Positions 43,451-51,889 are shown, numbered from the stretch's first letter. The stretch is DNA of 64,000 nt from Belnapia mucosa (GCF_016775475.1 NZ_JAEUXJ010000010.1:146856-210855), one strand, 5' to 3'. Made by a program: numbers and translations. The notes: generated from the sequence alone by a model not told the origin.

Positions 43451-44704
43451 ATGAGCGACATGCCGTCCCATCTCGGCCAGGCGATGCAGCTCGCCAGCGC
43501 CGGCATCGGCGCCGGGCGGGGGGCGCTGGCCGGCAACCTGCTCGCCTTCGGCCGGCTGCTGCGCCGGACCGGGGTGCCGGTCGGCCCGGCCGAGGTGCTC
43601 GCGGCGGCCGAGGCGCTGAGCCTGGTCGAGATCGGTGACCGGCGGCAGGTCCATGCGGCGCTGCGCGGCGTGATGGTCCACCGGCGCGAGCATTTCGAGG
43701 TCTTCGACCAGGCCTTCCTGCTGTTCTGGCGGGACCCGGAGGCGGGGCGCAATGCCGCCGCCATGGCGATGCTCGAAGGCTTCAAGGAACGCGACAAGCC
43801 ACCGCCGACCAGCCGACGCCTCGCCGAGGCGATGACCCCGCCCGCCCACCAGCCAAGCCCGCCCCAGCCGCCGGAGGAACGCCCGCCGGTCGAGGTGGCG
43901 ATGACCGTCAGCGAGCGGGAACGCCTCCAGAGCATGGATTTCGAGGCGATGTCGGCCGCCGAGATCGCCGCCGCCAAGCAGGAGATCAGGCGCCTGGTCC
44001 TGCCGCTCGACGAACGCCGGACCCGCCGCTTCCGCCCCGACCGTGCCGGCCCGGTGGTCGATCTCCGCGCAACCCTGCGAGAGAGCCTCCGCATGGGCGG
44101 CGAGGTGCTGAGCCTGGAGCGCCGCCGCCATGTCGAGCGGCCGCCGCCGCTGGTCGCGCTTTGCGACATCTCCGGCAGCATGTCCCGCTATGCGCAGATC
44201 CTGCTGCATTTCCTGCATGCGGTGACCAATGACCGGGACCGCGTCAGTTCCTTCCTGTTTGGCACCCGCCTGACCAATGTCACCCGCCAGCTCAAGAGCC
44301 GCGATGCCGAGGTCGCCTTCGAACTGGTGGCGCATGTGGTGCCGGATTGGTCGGGTGGCACGCGGATCGGCGAGAGCCTGGAGCTGTTCAACCGGCACTG
44401 GGCGCGGCGGGTGCTCGGCCAGGGTGCGGTGGTGCTGCTCATCACCGATGGGCTGGATCGCGAGGGTGCCAAGGGCCTCGCCGAGGCCACCGACCGGCTG
44501 CGGCGATCCTGCCGGCGGCTGATCTGGCTGAACCCCCTGTTGCGTTGGGAGGGGTTCCAGCCCAGATCCCAGGGGATCCGGGCGATGCTGCCGCATGTGG
44601 ACGAGTTCCGCCCGGTGCATAACCTGGCAAGCCTGCGCAGTCTGGTGGCGACCCTCAGCGGGCCGCAACCCGTCCGCAGGCCGATCGGAGGGAGTGCCGC
44701 ATGA
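43451..44704 (+). CDS. coxE: CoxE-like VWA domain protein
   Basis: A 417-residue protein with a C-terminal von Willebrand A domain; the MIDAS metal site is seen in ALCDISGSMSRYA and the later LITDGLDREGAKGL. The N-terminal half is helical with a Pro-rich linker (PPAHQPSPPQPPEERPP). It partners with the MoxR-type ATPase in maturation of molybdenum hydroxylases. It starts 7 bp after coxD and ends overlapping the next gene. Confidence 0.92.
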   Translation: MSDMPSHLGQAMQLASAGIGAGRGALAGNLLAFGRLLRRTGVPVGPAEVLAAAEALSLVEIGDRRQVHAALRGVMVHRREHFEVFDQAFLLFWRDPEAGRNAAAMAMLEGFKERDKPPPTSRRLAEAMTPPAHQPSPPQPPEERPPVEVAMTVSERERLQSMDFEAMSAAEIAAAKQEIRRLVLPLDERRTRRFRPDRAGPVVDLRATLRESLRMGGEVLSLERRRHVERPPPLVALCDISGSMSRYAQILLHFLHAVTNDRDRVSSFLFGTRLTNVTRQLKSRDAEVAFELVAHVVPDWSGGTRIGESLELFNRHWARRVLGQGAVVLLITDGLDREGAKGLAEATDRLRRSCRRLIWLNPLLRWEGFQPRSQGIRAMLPHVDEFRPVHNLASLRSLVATLSGPQPVRRPIGGSAA

Positions 44705-45021
44705 GCGATTCCGAGGATGTGCTGGCAACGGCCGCCGCTTGGCGTGCCGCCGGCGAGACGGTGGCGCTGGCGACCGTGGTGGAAACCTGGGGCAGCTCGC
44801 CGCGCCCGGCCGGATCGCGCCTGGCGGTCAGCGCCTCGGGCCGGCTCGCCGGCAGCGTCTCCGGCGGCTGCATCGAGGGCGCGGTCGCCGATGCCGCCAA
44901 GCAGACCATGGCCAGCGGGGCGCCGCAGCTGCTGGATTTCGGCATCTCCGACGAACGGGCCTGGGAAGTCGGCCTCGCCTGCGGCGGCAAGCTGAAGGTC
45001 TTCGTGGAGAAGCTCTCGTGA
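44701..45021 (+). CDS. XdhC/CoxI family protein, N-terminal half
   Basis: A 106-residue XdhC_CoxI domain: ATVVETWGSSPRPAGSRLAVSASGRLAGSVSGGCIEGAVADAA is the family signature. XdhC-type proteins carry molybdenum cofactor to the apoenzyme and protect its sulfurated form. The Rossmann half usually fused to it is encoded by the next gene, which overlaps by 4 bp, so the protein is split into two polypeptides. Confidence 0.9.
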   Translation: MSDSEDVLATAAAWRAAGETVALATVVETWGSSPRPAGSRLAVSASGRLAGSVSGGCIEGAVADAAKQTMASGAPQLLDFGISDERAWEVGLACGGKLKVFVEKLS

Positions 45022-45722
45022 CACCGGATATCCTGGCGGCGCTGGAAGCGGCGAAGGCGGCGAAGCGTCCGGTCGCGCTGCTGACCCGGCTGACCGATGG
45101 CGCGCAATTCCTCTGGCCGGGCGCCGAGGTGCCGGAAGCGCTGGCCGAGGCTGCGGCTGAGGCGCTGCGCGAGGATGCCGCGGCCAACCTCACCCTCGAG
45201 GGCGCGGCCTGGTTCATCCATCCGCACAACCCGCCGCTGCGGCTGATCGTCGTCGGCGCCGTGCATATCGCCCAGGCGCTGGTGCCGATGGCGCAGACGG
45301 TGGGCTTCGCCGTGACCGTGGTCGATCCGCGGCGTGCCTGGGCGACGGCCGACCGCTTCCCGGGCATCACCCTGATCCATGAATGGTCGGACGACGCCGT
45401 CGCCGCCCTGGCGCCGGATAGCCGGACGGCGGTGGTGACGCTGACGCATGACCCGAAGCTCGACGATCCCGGCCTCGACGTCGCGCTGAAATCCGACTGC
45501 TTCTATATCGGCGCCCTCGGCAGCCGGCGGACGCATGCCAAGCGCGTGGCGCGGCTGCAGGAGATGGGCCATGGCGAGGCCGCCATCGCCCGCATCCACG
45601 CCCCCGTGGGCCTCAACATCGAAGCGGTGACGGCGCCCGAGATCGCGCTCTCGATCCTGGCCGAGATCGTCGCGGCGCGGCGCGGCGCCGCACTCTCCCG
45701 CCGACCGGTGCTCGCGGCATGA
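45018..45722 (+). CDS. XdhC family protein, Rossmann-fold half
   Basis: A 234-residue protein starting at a GTG inside the stop of the preceding gene. The Rossmann segment RLIVVGAVHIAQALVPMAQTVGFAVTVVDPRRAWAT and YIGALGSRRTHAKRVARL with IHAPVGLNIEAVTAPEIALSILAEI are the XdhC C-terminal domain signatures. It should bind molybdenum cofactor nucleotide together with the N-terminal half. The stop overlaps the next gene. Confidence 0.9.
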   Translation: MTPDILAALEAAKAAKRPVALLTRLTDGAQFLWPGAEVPEALAEAAAEALREDAAANLTLEGAAWFIHPHNPPLRLIVVGAVHIAQALVPMAQTVGFAVTVVDPRRAWATADRFPGITLIHEWSDDAVAALAPDSRTAVVTLTHDPKLDDPGLDVALKSDCFYIGALGSRRTHAKRVARLQEMGHGEAAIARIHAPVGLNIEAVTAPEIALSILAEIVAARRGAALSRRPVLAA

Positions 45723-47368
45723 TCTTCGGCCCCACCCCGATCGAGGAAGCGCGCGGCGCCGTCCTCGCGCATACCGTCCGGCTCAGTGGCCGTGTCTTGA
45801 AGAAAGGCACGGTGCTGGATGCGGCGGCCATCAGCGCGCTCCAGGCCGGCGGCCATGGCAACGTCATCGCCGCCCGGCTCGAAGCTGGCGACGTGCCGGA
45901 GGATGAGGCGGCGGACCGGCTGGCCAATGCGCTGATGGGGCCGCTGCTGGCGCGCTCCCGCGCCTCGACCGGACGGGTGAACCTCTTCGCCGATGCCGCG
46001 GGGCTGCTGGTGGTGGACCCGACGGTGGTGAACCGGCTGAACGCCCTCGACGAATCGCTGACGGTCGCGACGCTTCCCTCCTACGTCCCGGTTTCGGCGA
46101 GGGAGATGCTGGCGACCATCAAGGTCATCCCCTTCGCCGTCCCCGGCGCGGTGCTGGAAGTCGCGGAGCTGCTGGCCCGCAGCGGCCCCCCTGCCCTCGC
46201 GGTGCATCCCTTCCGGCCGCTGAAGGTCGGGCTGGTGCTGTCCGAGCTGCCGGGGGTGAAGGAAAGCGTCATGGAGGGTGCGGTCGAGGCGACGCGCGAC
46301 CGGGTGGAGGGCCTCTGCGGCACCTTGCTGCCGCCGGAGCGGGTGCGGCACGAGACCCAGCCCATCGCCGATGCGTTGAACCGGCTGCGCCGGGCGGGGG
46401 CGGAGCTGTTGCTGGTCGCCGGCGCCTCGGCGGTGGTGGACCGGCGCGATGTCGGGCCGGCCGCGATCATCCGCTCGGGCGGGGCGATCGACCATTTCGG
46501 CATGCCGGTCGATCCCGGCAACCTGATCTGCCTCGGCCATATCGACGAGATTCCGGCGCTGGTCCTGCCCGGCTGCGCCAAGTCGCCCAAGCTGAACGGC
46601 ATCGACTGGGTGCTGCAGCGCCTGTTTGCCGGGCTGCGGGTGACGCCGGCCGATGTCATGGGCATGGGGGTCGGCGGCCTGCTGAAGGAGATGGAGGCGC
46701 GGCCGCTGCCGCGCGACCAGGCCGGGCAGGGCGCGGGTGCCGCCCAGGCGCCACGGCGCGGGCGGAAGATTGCTGCGCTGGTGCTGGCGGCCGGGCGCAG
46801 CCGGCGGATGGCGCCGCTGAACAAGCTGCTGGTCGCGGATGACCAGGGCATGCCGATGGTGGCACGGGTGGTGGACAATGTCCTCGCCTCCCGCGCACGA
46901 CCGGTGGTGGTGGTGACGGGGCATGAGCGGGCACGGGTCGAGGCGGCGCTGGCCGGCCGCGCCGTGATCCTCGCCCATGCCGAGGATTATGCCGAGGGCC
47001 TCTCGGCCAGCCTCAAGGCCGGCTTGGCGGCGCTGCCCAAGGATCTGGACGGCGTCGTCATCTGCCTCGGCGACATGCCGCTGGTGGCGGGGCCGATGAT
47101 CGACCGGCTGATGACCGCCTTCGACCCCGAGGAAGGACGCGCTATCGTCATGCCGACCTTCCGCGGCAAGCAGGGCAACCCGATGCTCTGGTCGATGGAA
47201 TTCCTGCCGGAGATGATGGCGATCAGCGGCGATGTCGGTGCCCGGCACCTGGTCGGGCTGCATGCCGACCGGGTGGCGGAGGTCGAGATGGCCGACGACG
47301 CCGTGCTGCGGGATTTCGACACCACCGACGCGCTGCGCAAGGCGCCGGGCTTCGCCGGCGTGCGCTAG
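45719..47368 (+). CDS. MoeA-like/MocA-like molybdopterin fusion protein
   Basis: A 549-residue fusion. Residues 1-340 resemble a molybdopterin-binding (MoeA/MogA-type) protein: FGPTPIEEARGAVLAHTVRL, the GAELLLVAGASAVVDRRDVGPAAI segment and ILPGCAKSPKLNG-like end. Residues about 355-549 form a MobA/MocA-type nucleotidyltransferase with the GTP/CTP loop ALVLAAGRSRRMAPLNKLL, VVTGHE and CLGDMPLVAG. It should make molybdopterin cytosine dinucleotide, the cofactor used by xanthine oxidase-family enzymes. It ends the cox-accessory operon two bases before a dispersed double-hairpin repeat. Confidence 0.9.
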   Translation: MIFGPTPIEEARGAVLAHTVRLSGRVLKKGTVLDAAAISALQAGGHGNVIAARLEAGDVPEDEAADRLANALMGPLLARSRASTGRVNLFADAAGLLVVDPTVVNRLNALDESLTVATLPSYVPVSAREMLATIKVIPFAVPGAVLEVAELLARSGPPALAVHPFRPLKVGLVLSELPGVKESVMEGAVEATRDRVEGLCGTLLPPERVRHETQPIADALNRLRRAGAELLLVAGASAVVDRRDVGPAAIIRSGGAIDHFGMPVDPGNLICLGHIDEIPALVLPGCAKSPKLNGIDWVLQRLFAGLRVTPADVMGMGVGGLLKEMEARPLPRDQAGQGAGAAQAPRRGRKIAALVLAAGRSRRMAPLNKLLVADDQGMPMVARVVDNVLASRARPVVVVTGHERARVEAALAGRAVILAHAEDYAEGLSASLKAGLAALPKDLDGVVICLGDMPLVAGPMIDRLMTAFDPEEGRAIVMPTFRGKQGNPMLWSMEFLPEMMAISGDVGARHLVGLHADRVAEVEMADDAVLRDFDTTDALRKAPGFAGVR

Positions 47369-47369
47369 A

Positions 47370-47473
47370 GCATGATCGCCAAAGGCCGAAACGGCCGAAG
47401 GCGTGAATCATGCGACCAAACGAAAGCCTAGACCGTGATCCGCGATCCAATCATCGCGGCTCGTGGTCTAGGC
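47370..47473 (+). repeat. Double-hairpin dispersed repeat, copy A (104 bp)
   Basis: Begins 1 bp after the stop of the molybdopterin gene and overlaps the end of the convergent cupin gene. Hairpin 1 (47370-47413) has outer arms GCATGAT/ATCATGC and inner GGCCG/CGGCC. A GACCAAAC linker follows, then hairpin 2 (47426-47473) with arms GCCTAGACC/GGTCTAGGC and core CGCGAT-N6-ATCGCG. The reverse-oriented copy is at 32381-32484. It likely terminates both convergent transcripts. The base pair changed in hairpin 1 (A-T here, G-C in copy B) is compensated. Confidence 0.75.
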
Positions 47474-47788
47474 CGGGTATTTGTCCCCGGCCGCGGAGGG
47501 CAGCTTCACCACGACGTTCACCGCGTCGGTCAGGGCGAGGAAGTCCGTCGCCTCGCCCGGCTCGATGGTGATGATGTCCCCCTCGCTCCACTCCCGGCCG
47601 AGCATGCGGACCCGGCCGGAGAGGACGAGCGTCACCTCGGTCGCCACCCGGTGCAGATGCGCCGCCTCGGCCTCGCCTGCCTTGTAGCGCTTCACCGCCA
47701 CCTCGCAGGCGGTGGTGCGCAGCACGCTCGGCGCGAAGTCGCCGACGAACCAGCCCTTCACCATATCTTCGAGCCGGGCATGCTTCAT
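47468..47788 (-). CDS. Cupin domain protein
   Basis: A 106-residue single-domain cupin. The metal-site motif is HLHRVATEVTLVLSGRVRMLG, the second motif GDIITIEPGEATDFLALTDAVNVVVKLPS. It lacks a helix-turn-helix. Cupins of this size act as isomerases, epimerases or sensors. It is the last gene of a five-gene operon whose other members handle nucleotides and phosphate esters. The ATG overlaps the upstream gene by 4 bp; the stop lies inside the double-hairpin repeat. Confidence 0.85.
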   Translation of the reverse strand: MKHARLEDMVKGWFVGDFAPSVLRTTACEVAVKRYKAGEAEAAHLHRVATEVTLVLSGRVRMLGREWSEGDIITIEPGEATDFLALTDAVNVVVKLPSAAGDKYPA

Positions 47789-48516
47789 GGCAGCGCCCCC
47801 GCCATGGCATCCTCGGCCTCATAGGCGGCGATCTGCCGCGGCGATTTCAGCGGCCGGTAGTGCCGCGCCTCGATCTGCACGACGCCGAGGCGGCGCTGGC
47901 GCAGGATCATCTGGTTGAAGGCGAGGTTGATGTAGAAGGCGCCGTTCACATGCGCGTCCTTGCGGATCATGTCCTGCACCGCCGCGATGAAGTCGGCGCC
48001 GCGGCGGAACCAGTAGAAGCTGGCCGTGGCGAGGCGCGAGATCGGATTCTTCTCCGAGGCCTCGATCATGTATCCCGCCTCGTCCAGCGCGACATAGGCG
48101 TAGCGCGGATGCAGCGAGGGGAAGACCACCGTGCCGCCATCCAGCCCGCGCCCGCGCATCTCGTCCACCGCGGCGCGGAAGTCGATCTCGAGCAGTTCGT
48201 TGGAGGCGAGGACCAGCAGCTCCTCCTCCGGCGCGATATGGGCGATGGCGAGCAGCGCGGTGCAGGCGGCGCCCCCCGTCTCGCCGCTGATCGGCACCAC
48301 CGCGGCGCCGGGCGCGGCGAGCGCCACGACATTGTCGATATGATAGCGCCGGAGATCGGCCTCGCGGATGGCGAAGATCAGCCTGGCATCGAGCCCGGCG
48401 CAGAGCCGGACGAAGCGCTCCAGCAGCAGCTCCCCGTTATTCTCGGCCAGCAGCACCGGCGGGCCCTCGGCCACGGTCGCATGGCCGCCGCCGAGGATGA
48501 GGACGCGCATCGTCAT
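47785..48516 (-). CDS. Nucleotidyltransferase-fold protein with altered active site
   Basis: A 243-residue protein clearly of the sugar-phosphate nucleotidyltransferase fold: RVLILGGGHATVAEGPPVLLAENNGELLLERFVRLC, GGAACTALLAIAHI and LVLASNELLEIDF align with the loop, uridine-binding and metal segments. The usual GxGxR...PK loop is replaced by GGGHATVAEGPPV, without the Arg and Lys that activate the NTP, so catalysis is doubtful. It may be a regulatory or scaffolding partner of the intact enzyme encoded at the head of the operon. It overlaps both neighbours by 4 bp. Confidence 0.75.
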   Translation of the reverse strand: MTMRVLILGGGHATVAEGPPVLLAENNGELLLERFVRLCAGLDARLIFAIREADLRRYHIDNVVALAAPGAAVVPISGETGGAACTALLAIAHIAPEEELLVLASNELLEIDFRAAVDEMRGRGLDGGTVVFPSLHPRYAYVALDEAGYMIEASEKNPISRLATASFYWFRRGADFIAAVQDMIRKDAHVNGAFYINLAFNQMILRQRRLGVVQIEARHYRPLKSPRQIAAYEAEDAMAGALP

Positions 48517-49145
48517 GCCGCCTGCTCCACCGCCAACTGCTGGATGCGGCGCATGATGGCCGGATAGGTCACCTCGGCCACGTCGCGCACCTCCAGCACC
48601 GGGGCGCCGGCGGCCTGGGCTGCGCGCAGTCCGTTCTGGTTGTCCTCCACCACCAGGCACTCATGCGGCGCCAGGCCAAGCCGGGCGATGGCGGTCGCAT
48701 ACATCTCCGGATCCGGCTTCGGCCGGGTGACGTCCTGGTTCGAGATGGTGAATTCCAGATACTGCTCCAGCGCCGCGGCCCGCATCATCACCTCGATCGT
48801 GCTGCGGATGGAATTGGAGCAGACCGCGAGGCGATAACCCTCGGCGCGCAGTCGCGACAGGGCGTATTCGTGGTTGAAGCGCGGCTTGCAGTGGGTGTGC
48901 ACGATCTCCATCGTGTATTGCTGCTTCAGCTCATTGATGAAGCCGTGCAGCTGCGGCGGCAGGCCGCGTTCCACCGTCAGCATCTCGAGCTTCCGCCGGG
49001 TCGGCAACCCGTCGAAGGTGGTGAGGTGGTCGAGGCGGTTGATCTCGTAGCCGAACAGGCGGAGGGCGCGGTTCAGCGCCTCGTAATGCCAGTCCTTGGC
49101 CTCGATCAGCACGCCGTCCATATCGAAGATCACGGCCCGAATCAT
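48513..49145 (-). CDS. HAD-superfamily phosphatase (subfamily IA)
   Basis: A 210-residue HAD hydrolase. The nucleophile motif is FDMDGVLIEAKDWHYEALN (DxD), motif II is CSNS, motif III has the lysine in TRPKPDPEMY and motif IV is VVEDNQNGL. The cap insertion is of the alpha-helical beta-phosphoglucomutase/phosphoglycolate phosphatase type. It probably dephosphorylates, or isomerises the phosphate of, a small sugar or polyol. It overlaps its neighbours by 4 bp on both sides. Confidence 0.88.
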   Translation of the reverse strand: MIRAVIFDMDGVLIEAKDWHYEALNRALRLFGYEINRLDHLTTFDGLPTRRKLEMLTVERGLPPQLHGFINELKQQYTMEIVHTHCKPRFNHEYALSRLRAEGYRLAVCSNSIRSTIEVMMRAAALEQYLEFTISNQDVTRPKPDPEMYATAIARLGLAPHECLVVEDNQNGLRAAQAAGAPVLEVRDVAEVTYPAIMRRIQQLAVEQAA

Positions 49146-49771
49146 GGCTTCATCCCGAAATAGGCAGTGGCATCCTCCGGCAGGTCGGTGCAGAGCATCA
49201 GCCCCGGCGCGCCGACCAGCCCGGCCGCGCGCAGCATCGACCAGAGGGCGCGATGGTCGCGGCCATGCAGCTCCGGCGAGACCAGCGCCACCTGCTTGCC
49301 ATCGGCGAGGAAGCCACGGATCTCCGCCACGCCGTACCAGCCGGCGCCGAAATCATCGACCCAGACGCCGATGGCGCGGTCATAGCAGGCCGGGACGCGC
49401 TCGAACTCGCTGGCGCGGGTGAAGACCGGCAGGCCGAGGCGGAGCTGCACCAGCATCTCGGGGACGGACATGTCGAAGGTGAACCAGCGGGTGAGGCCTG
49501 CCTCCCGCATCGCCGCGGCGAGCGGCGCGGCGAGGCCATCCGCCTTGATGTTCATCGCCATCGGCAGGTCGCGTCCGCCGAGGATGCCGAGCATGCCGGC
49601 GAGATCCAGCTCGCCCCCGCGCGGCATGTCATGTGCGATGACAAGGCGGCCGAGGCTGTCCCGCACATCCGTCTCGGTCCCGTAGCCGAGATCGAAGGAG
49701 CGGCGGAAGGCGACGGGCTGGTTCTTCTCCGCCGCCTCGCGCCAATAGCCGCGATGGCTGAGGATGATCAT
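49142..49771 (-). CDS. GDPD-like phosphodiesterase, short form
   Basis: A 209-residue TIM-barrel-like protein with the GDPD active-site pattern: ILSHRGYWREAAEKNQ (HR), TETDVRDSLGRLVIAHD (ExD and HD). The MNIK and the WVDDFGAGW strands follow. It is shorter than typical glycerophosphodiester phosphodiesterases and lacks a signal peptide, so it is cytoplasmic. It could hydrolyse a glycerophosphoryl or nucleotide diester made by the operon. The start overlaps the upstream gene by 4 bp. Confidence 0.78.
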   Translation of the reverse strand: MIILSHRGYWREAAEKNQPVAFRRSFDLGYGTETDVRDSLGRLVIAHDMPRGGELDLAGMLGILGGRDLPMAMNIKADGLAAPLAAAMREAGLTRWFTFDMSVPEMLVQLRLGLPVFTRASEFERVPACYDRAIGVWVDDFGAGWYGVAEIRGFLADGKQVALVSPELHGRDHRALWSMLRAAGLVGAPGLMLCTDLPEDATAYFGMKP

Positions 49772-50535
49772 GCCGCGTCCCCGATCCCGGCGGTGGCGCG
49801 GCGCGACAGGGGCAGGCCAAGGAAAAGGTCGAGATCGGTGGGGATGCCGAGGCCATACATCCCGGCCGCCTCGGCGCCGATATCGAAGATCCCGATGCGG
49901 CCGCCGGCGGCGATCATGCGGTTGTAGACCGGCGCGACATAGAATTCGTTGTTCACCCGGAGGTCGAGCGCGATCATCTCCTCGGCGAAGCGGACGAAGT
50001 CGCGGCCGGCGCGGAAGTTATAGATGCCGACCGTCGCGTGGTGGGAGATGACCTCCTTCTCCGCCACCTGCGTCACCAAGCCTTCCGCATCGACCGCGGC
50101 GAAGGACCATTTCGGGTCGTCCGCGGTCATGGTCATGATGAGGCCGTCGAGCCCGCGCCGGTCCTGCTCCGCCAGATAGGCGTCGATCGCGGTGTCCACA
50201 TACTGGTCGGCATTGGCGATCATCAGAGCGTCGCCATTGTCGATGAAGCGCCGGGCCAGCAGCACGGTGCAGGCGGCGCCCTCGGTCAGGCCGTCGGTCT
50301 CGATGATCTCGGCGCCCGGCGTCCAGGCCAGCAACCGCTCCCGCAGCCCGTGCTCCCGCATATGGGCCTGCTGGCAGACATAGATGAAGCGGTGCGGCCG
50401 GCTGGGGCGGATATTCTCCGCCACCAGCCGGATCATGGGCACGCCATGCACGGGGATGAGCGGCTTCGGCAACGCATAGCCGGCCTTGGCGAACCGGCTT
50501 CCGGCCCCGGCCATGGGGATGACGATATTGAGCAA
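49768..50535 (-). CDS. Nucleotidyltransferase (NTP_transferase), intact active site
   Basis: A 255-residue nucleotidyltransferase. LNIVIPMAGAGSRFAKAGYALPKPLIPVHGVPM has the full GxGxRF...PKPL loop, TEGAACTVLLARRFIDNGDALMIANADQYVD contains the base-binding and metal-binding parts, and EKEVISHHATVGIYNF is the sugar-phosphate side. It couples an NTP with a phospho-compound to form an activated NDP or CDP product. I prefer the TTG start at 50535, preceded by GGAGA, since the ATG at 50568 lacks a ribosome-binding site. It heads the five-gene operon. Confidence 0.85.
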   Translation of the reverse strand: MLNIVIPMAGAGSRFAKAGYALPKPLIPVHGVPMIRLVAENIRPSRPHRFIYVCQQAHMREHGLRERLLAWTPGAEIIETDGLTEGAACTVLLARRFIDNGDALMIANADQYVDTAIDAYLAEQDRRGLDGLIMTMTADDPKWSFAAVDAEGLVTQVAEKEVISHHATVGIYNFRAGRDFVRFAEEMIALDLRVNNEFYVAPVYNRMIAAGGRIGIFDIGAEAAGMYGLGIPTDLDLFLGLPLSRRATAGIGDAA

Positions 50536-50599
50536 GGCTGCGGTCTCCGCGGCCCAGATAGCATACATCGCGAGGCCGCGATGTGAAAAACGCCCTTCT

Positions 50600-51889
50600 T
50601 CAGACGGTCAGCGCGCCCACCCAGCCGGCCCAGGCCAGCGCCTCCCGGTCCCGGCCGAAGCCCGCCACCAATTGCACGCCGAGCGGCAGGCCGCGCGGCC
50701 CCTCCCCCATCGGCACCGTCACGCAGGGGACATGGAGCAGGGTCCAGAGCGAGTTGAAGGCGGGATCGCCGGTCCAGCCCAGCCCTTCCGGCGCCTCGCC
50801 CGGGGCGCTCGGGGTCAGGATGGCATCGAAAGGCGCCACCACATCGGCGAAGGCGGCGCGGGCGGTGGCGAAGGCCGCCCGCCCCTCTGCGATCCGAGCG
50901 GCGCCGAGGCCGCCGCCCCACCCCAGCCGCTCCCGCAGCCCCTTGCTGAGCTGGGCCGCGGCATGGTCCATCTCCCAGCACAGGGCCTCAGCCGATTCGC
51001 CATTCATCACCGCCGCATGGGCCTCATAGCCGGCGGCGATGGCAGGCGGCATCTCGACCGGCGTCACCTCCGCTCCGGCGCGTGAGGCGGCCCCCGCCAC
51101 CCGTTCCAGCAGCGCCCGCGTCTCCGGCGATGCCTGGTCGGCGGCCGGGCCCCAGCAGAGGCCAAGCCGCGGCGCCCGGTCCAGCCGCTGCGCCGGGGCG
51201 CCGTAATCGCCGCCGGTCAGCCCCGCCATGACCAGGGCCGCATCGGCGACGCTGCCGGCGATCACCCCGATCGTGTCGAGGCTCTCGCTCATCACCTTCA
51301 TCCCGGCCCGGTGCAGGGTGCCGAAGCTCGGCTTGAAGCCGACCGCGCCGCAATAGGCGGCGGGGCGGATGATGCTGCCGGCGGTCTGGGTGCCGAAGCC
51401 GGCATGGAAGAAGCCGGCCGCCGCCCCGGCCGCCGAGCCGGAGGAGGAGCCGCCCGGCGTATGCCCCGGCTTGCGCGGATTGGCAGTCGGCCCCGGATGG
51501 CGCGTGGCGAATTCCGTGGTCACGGTCTTGCCAAGGATCACCGCTCCGGCCCGCCGCGCCAGCGCGACACAGGCCGCATCCCCGCGCGGCCGATGCCCGG
51601 CCCAGATCGGCGAGCCGTATTGCGAGGGCTGGTCGGCCGTATCCAGCACATCCTTCACCCCGAGGGCGAGGCCATGCAGCGGCCCTGCCCGCCCCGCCTT
51701 CGCCCGCGCATCCAGCGCCGCCGCCTGGCGCAACGCCAGGGCCGGGTCGAGATGGACGAAGGCCCGGATGGAGGGCTCGCGCGCGGCGATGCGGTCGAGC
51801 AGCGCCTCGGTCAGGGCTGTGGCGGAAAGCCGGCCGTCGCGCAGGCGCTGGCTGGCATCGAGGGCAGAGAGGGTGGCGGGATCGCTCAT
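50600..51889 (-). CDS. Amidase (amidase signature family)
   Basis: A 429-residue amidase. The Ser-cisSer-Lys triad is visible: Lys in GLALGVKDVLD, cis-Ser in PGGSSSGSAAGAAAGF and the nucleophilic Ser in GTQTAGSIIRPAAYCG. The length is normal. It hydrolyses amide bonds in small molecules; GatA-type function is unlikely because no gatB or gatC is adjacent. It reads toward the nucleotidyltransferase operon with a 64-bp gap and may not belong to it. A second gene starts divergently 62 bp upstream. Confidence 0.92.
   Translation of the reverse strand: MSDPATLSALDASQRLRDGRLSATALTEALLDRIAAREPSIRAFVHLDPALALRQAAALDARAKAGRAGPLHGLALGVKDVLDTADQPSQYGSPIWAGHRPRGDAACVALARRAGAVILGKTVTTEFATRHPGPTANPRKPGHTPGGSSSGSAAGAAAGFFHAGFGTQTAGSIIRPAAYCGAVGFKPSFGTLHRAGMKVMSESLDTIGVIAGSVADAALVMAGLTGGDYGAPAQRLDRAPRLGLCWGPAADQASPETRALLERVAGAASRAGAEVTPVEMPPAIAAGYEAHAAVMNGESAEALCWEMDHAAAQLSKGLRERLGWGGGLGAARIAEGRAAFATARAAFADVVAPFDAILTPSAPGEAPEGLGWTGDPAFNSLWTLLHVPCVTVPMGEGPRGLPLGVQLVAGFGRDREALAWAGWVGALTV

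Noticed and set aside
42088..44181. A 697-codon frame on the minus strand
   Set aside because: Antisense shadow of coxG, coxD and coxE, all of which show catalytic motifs.
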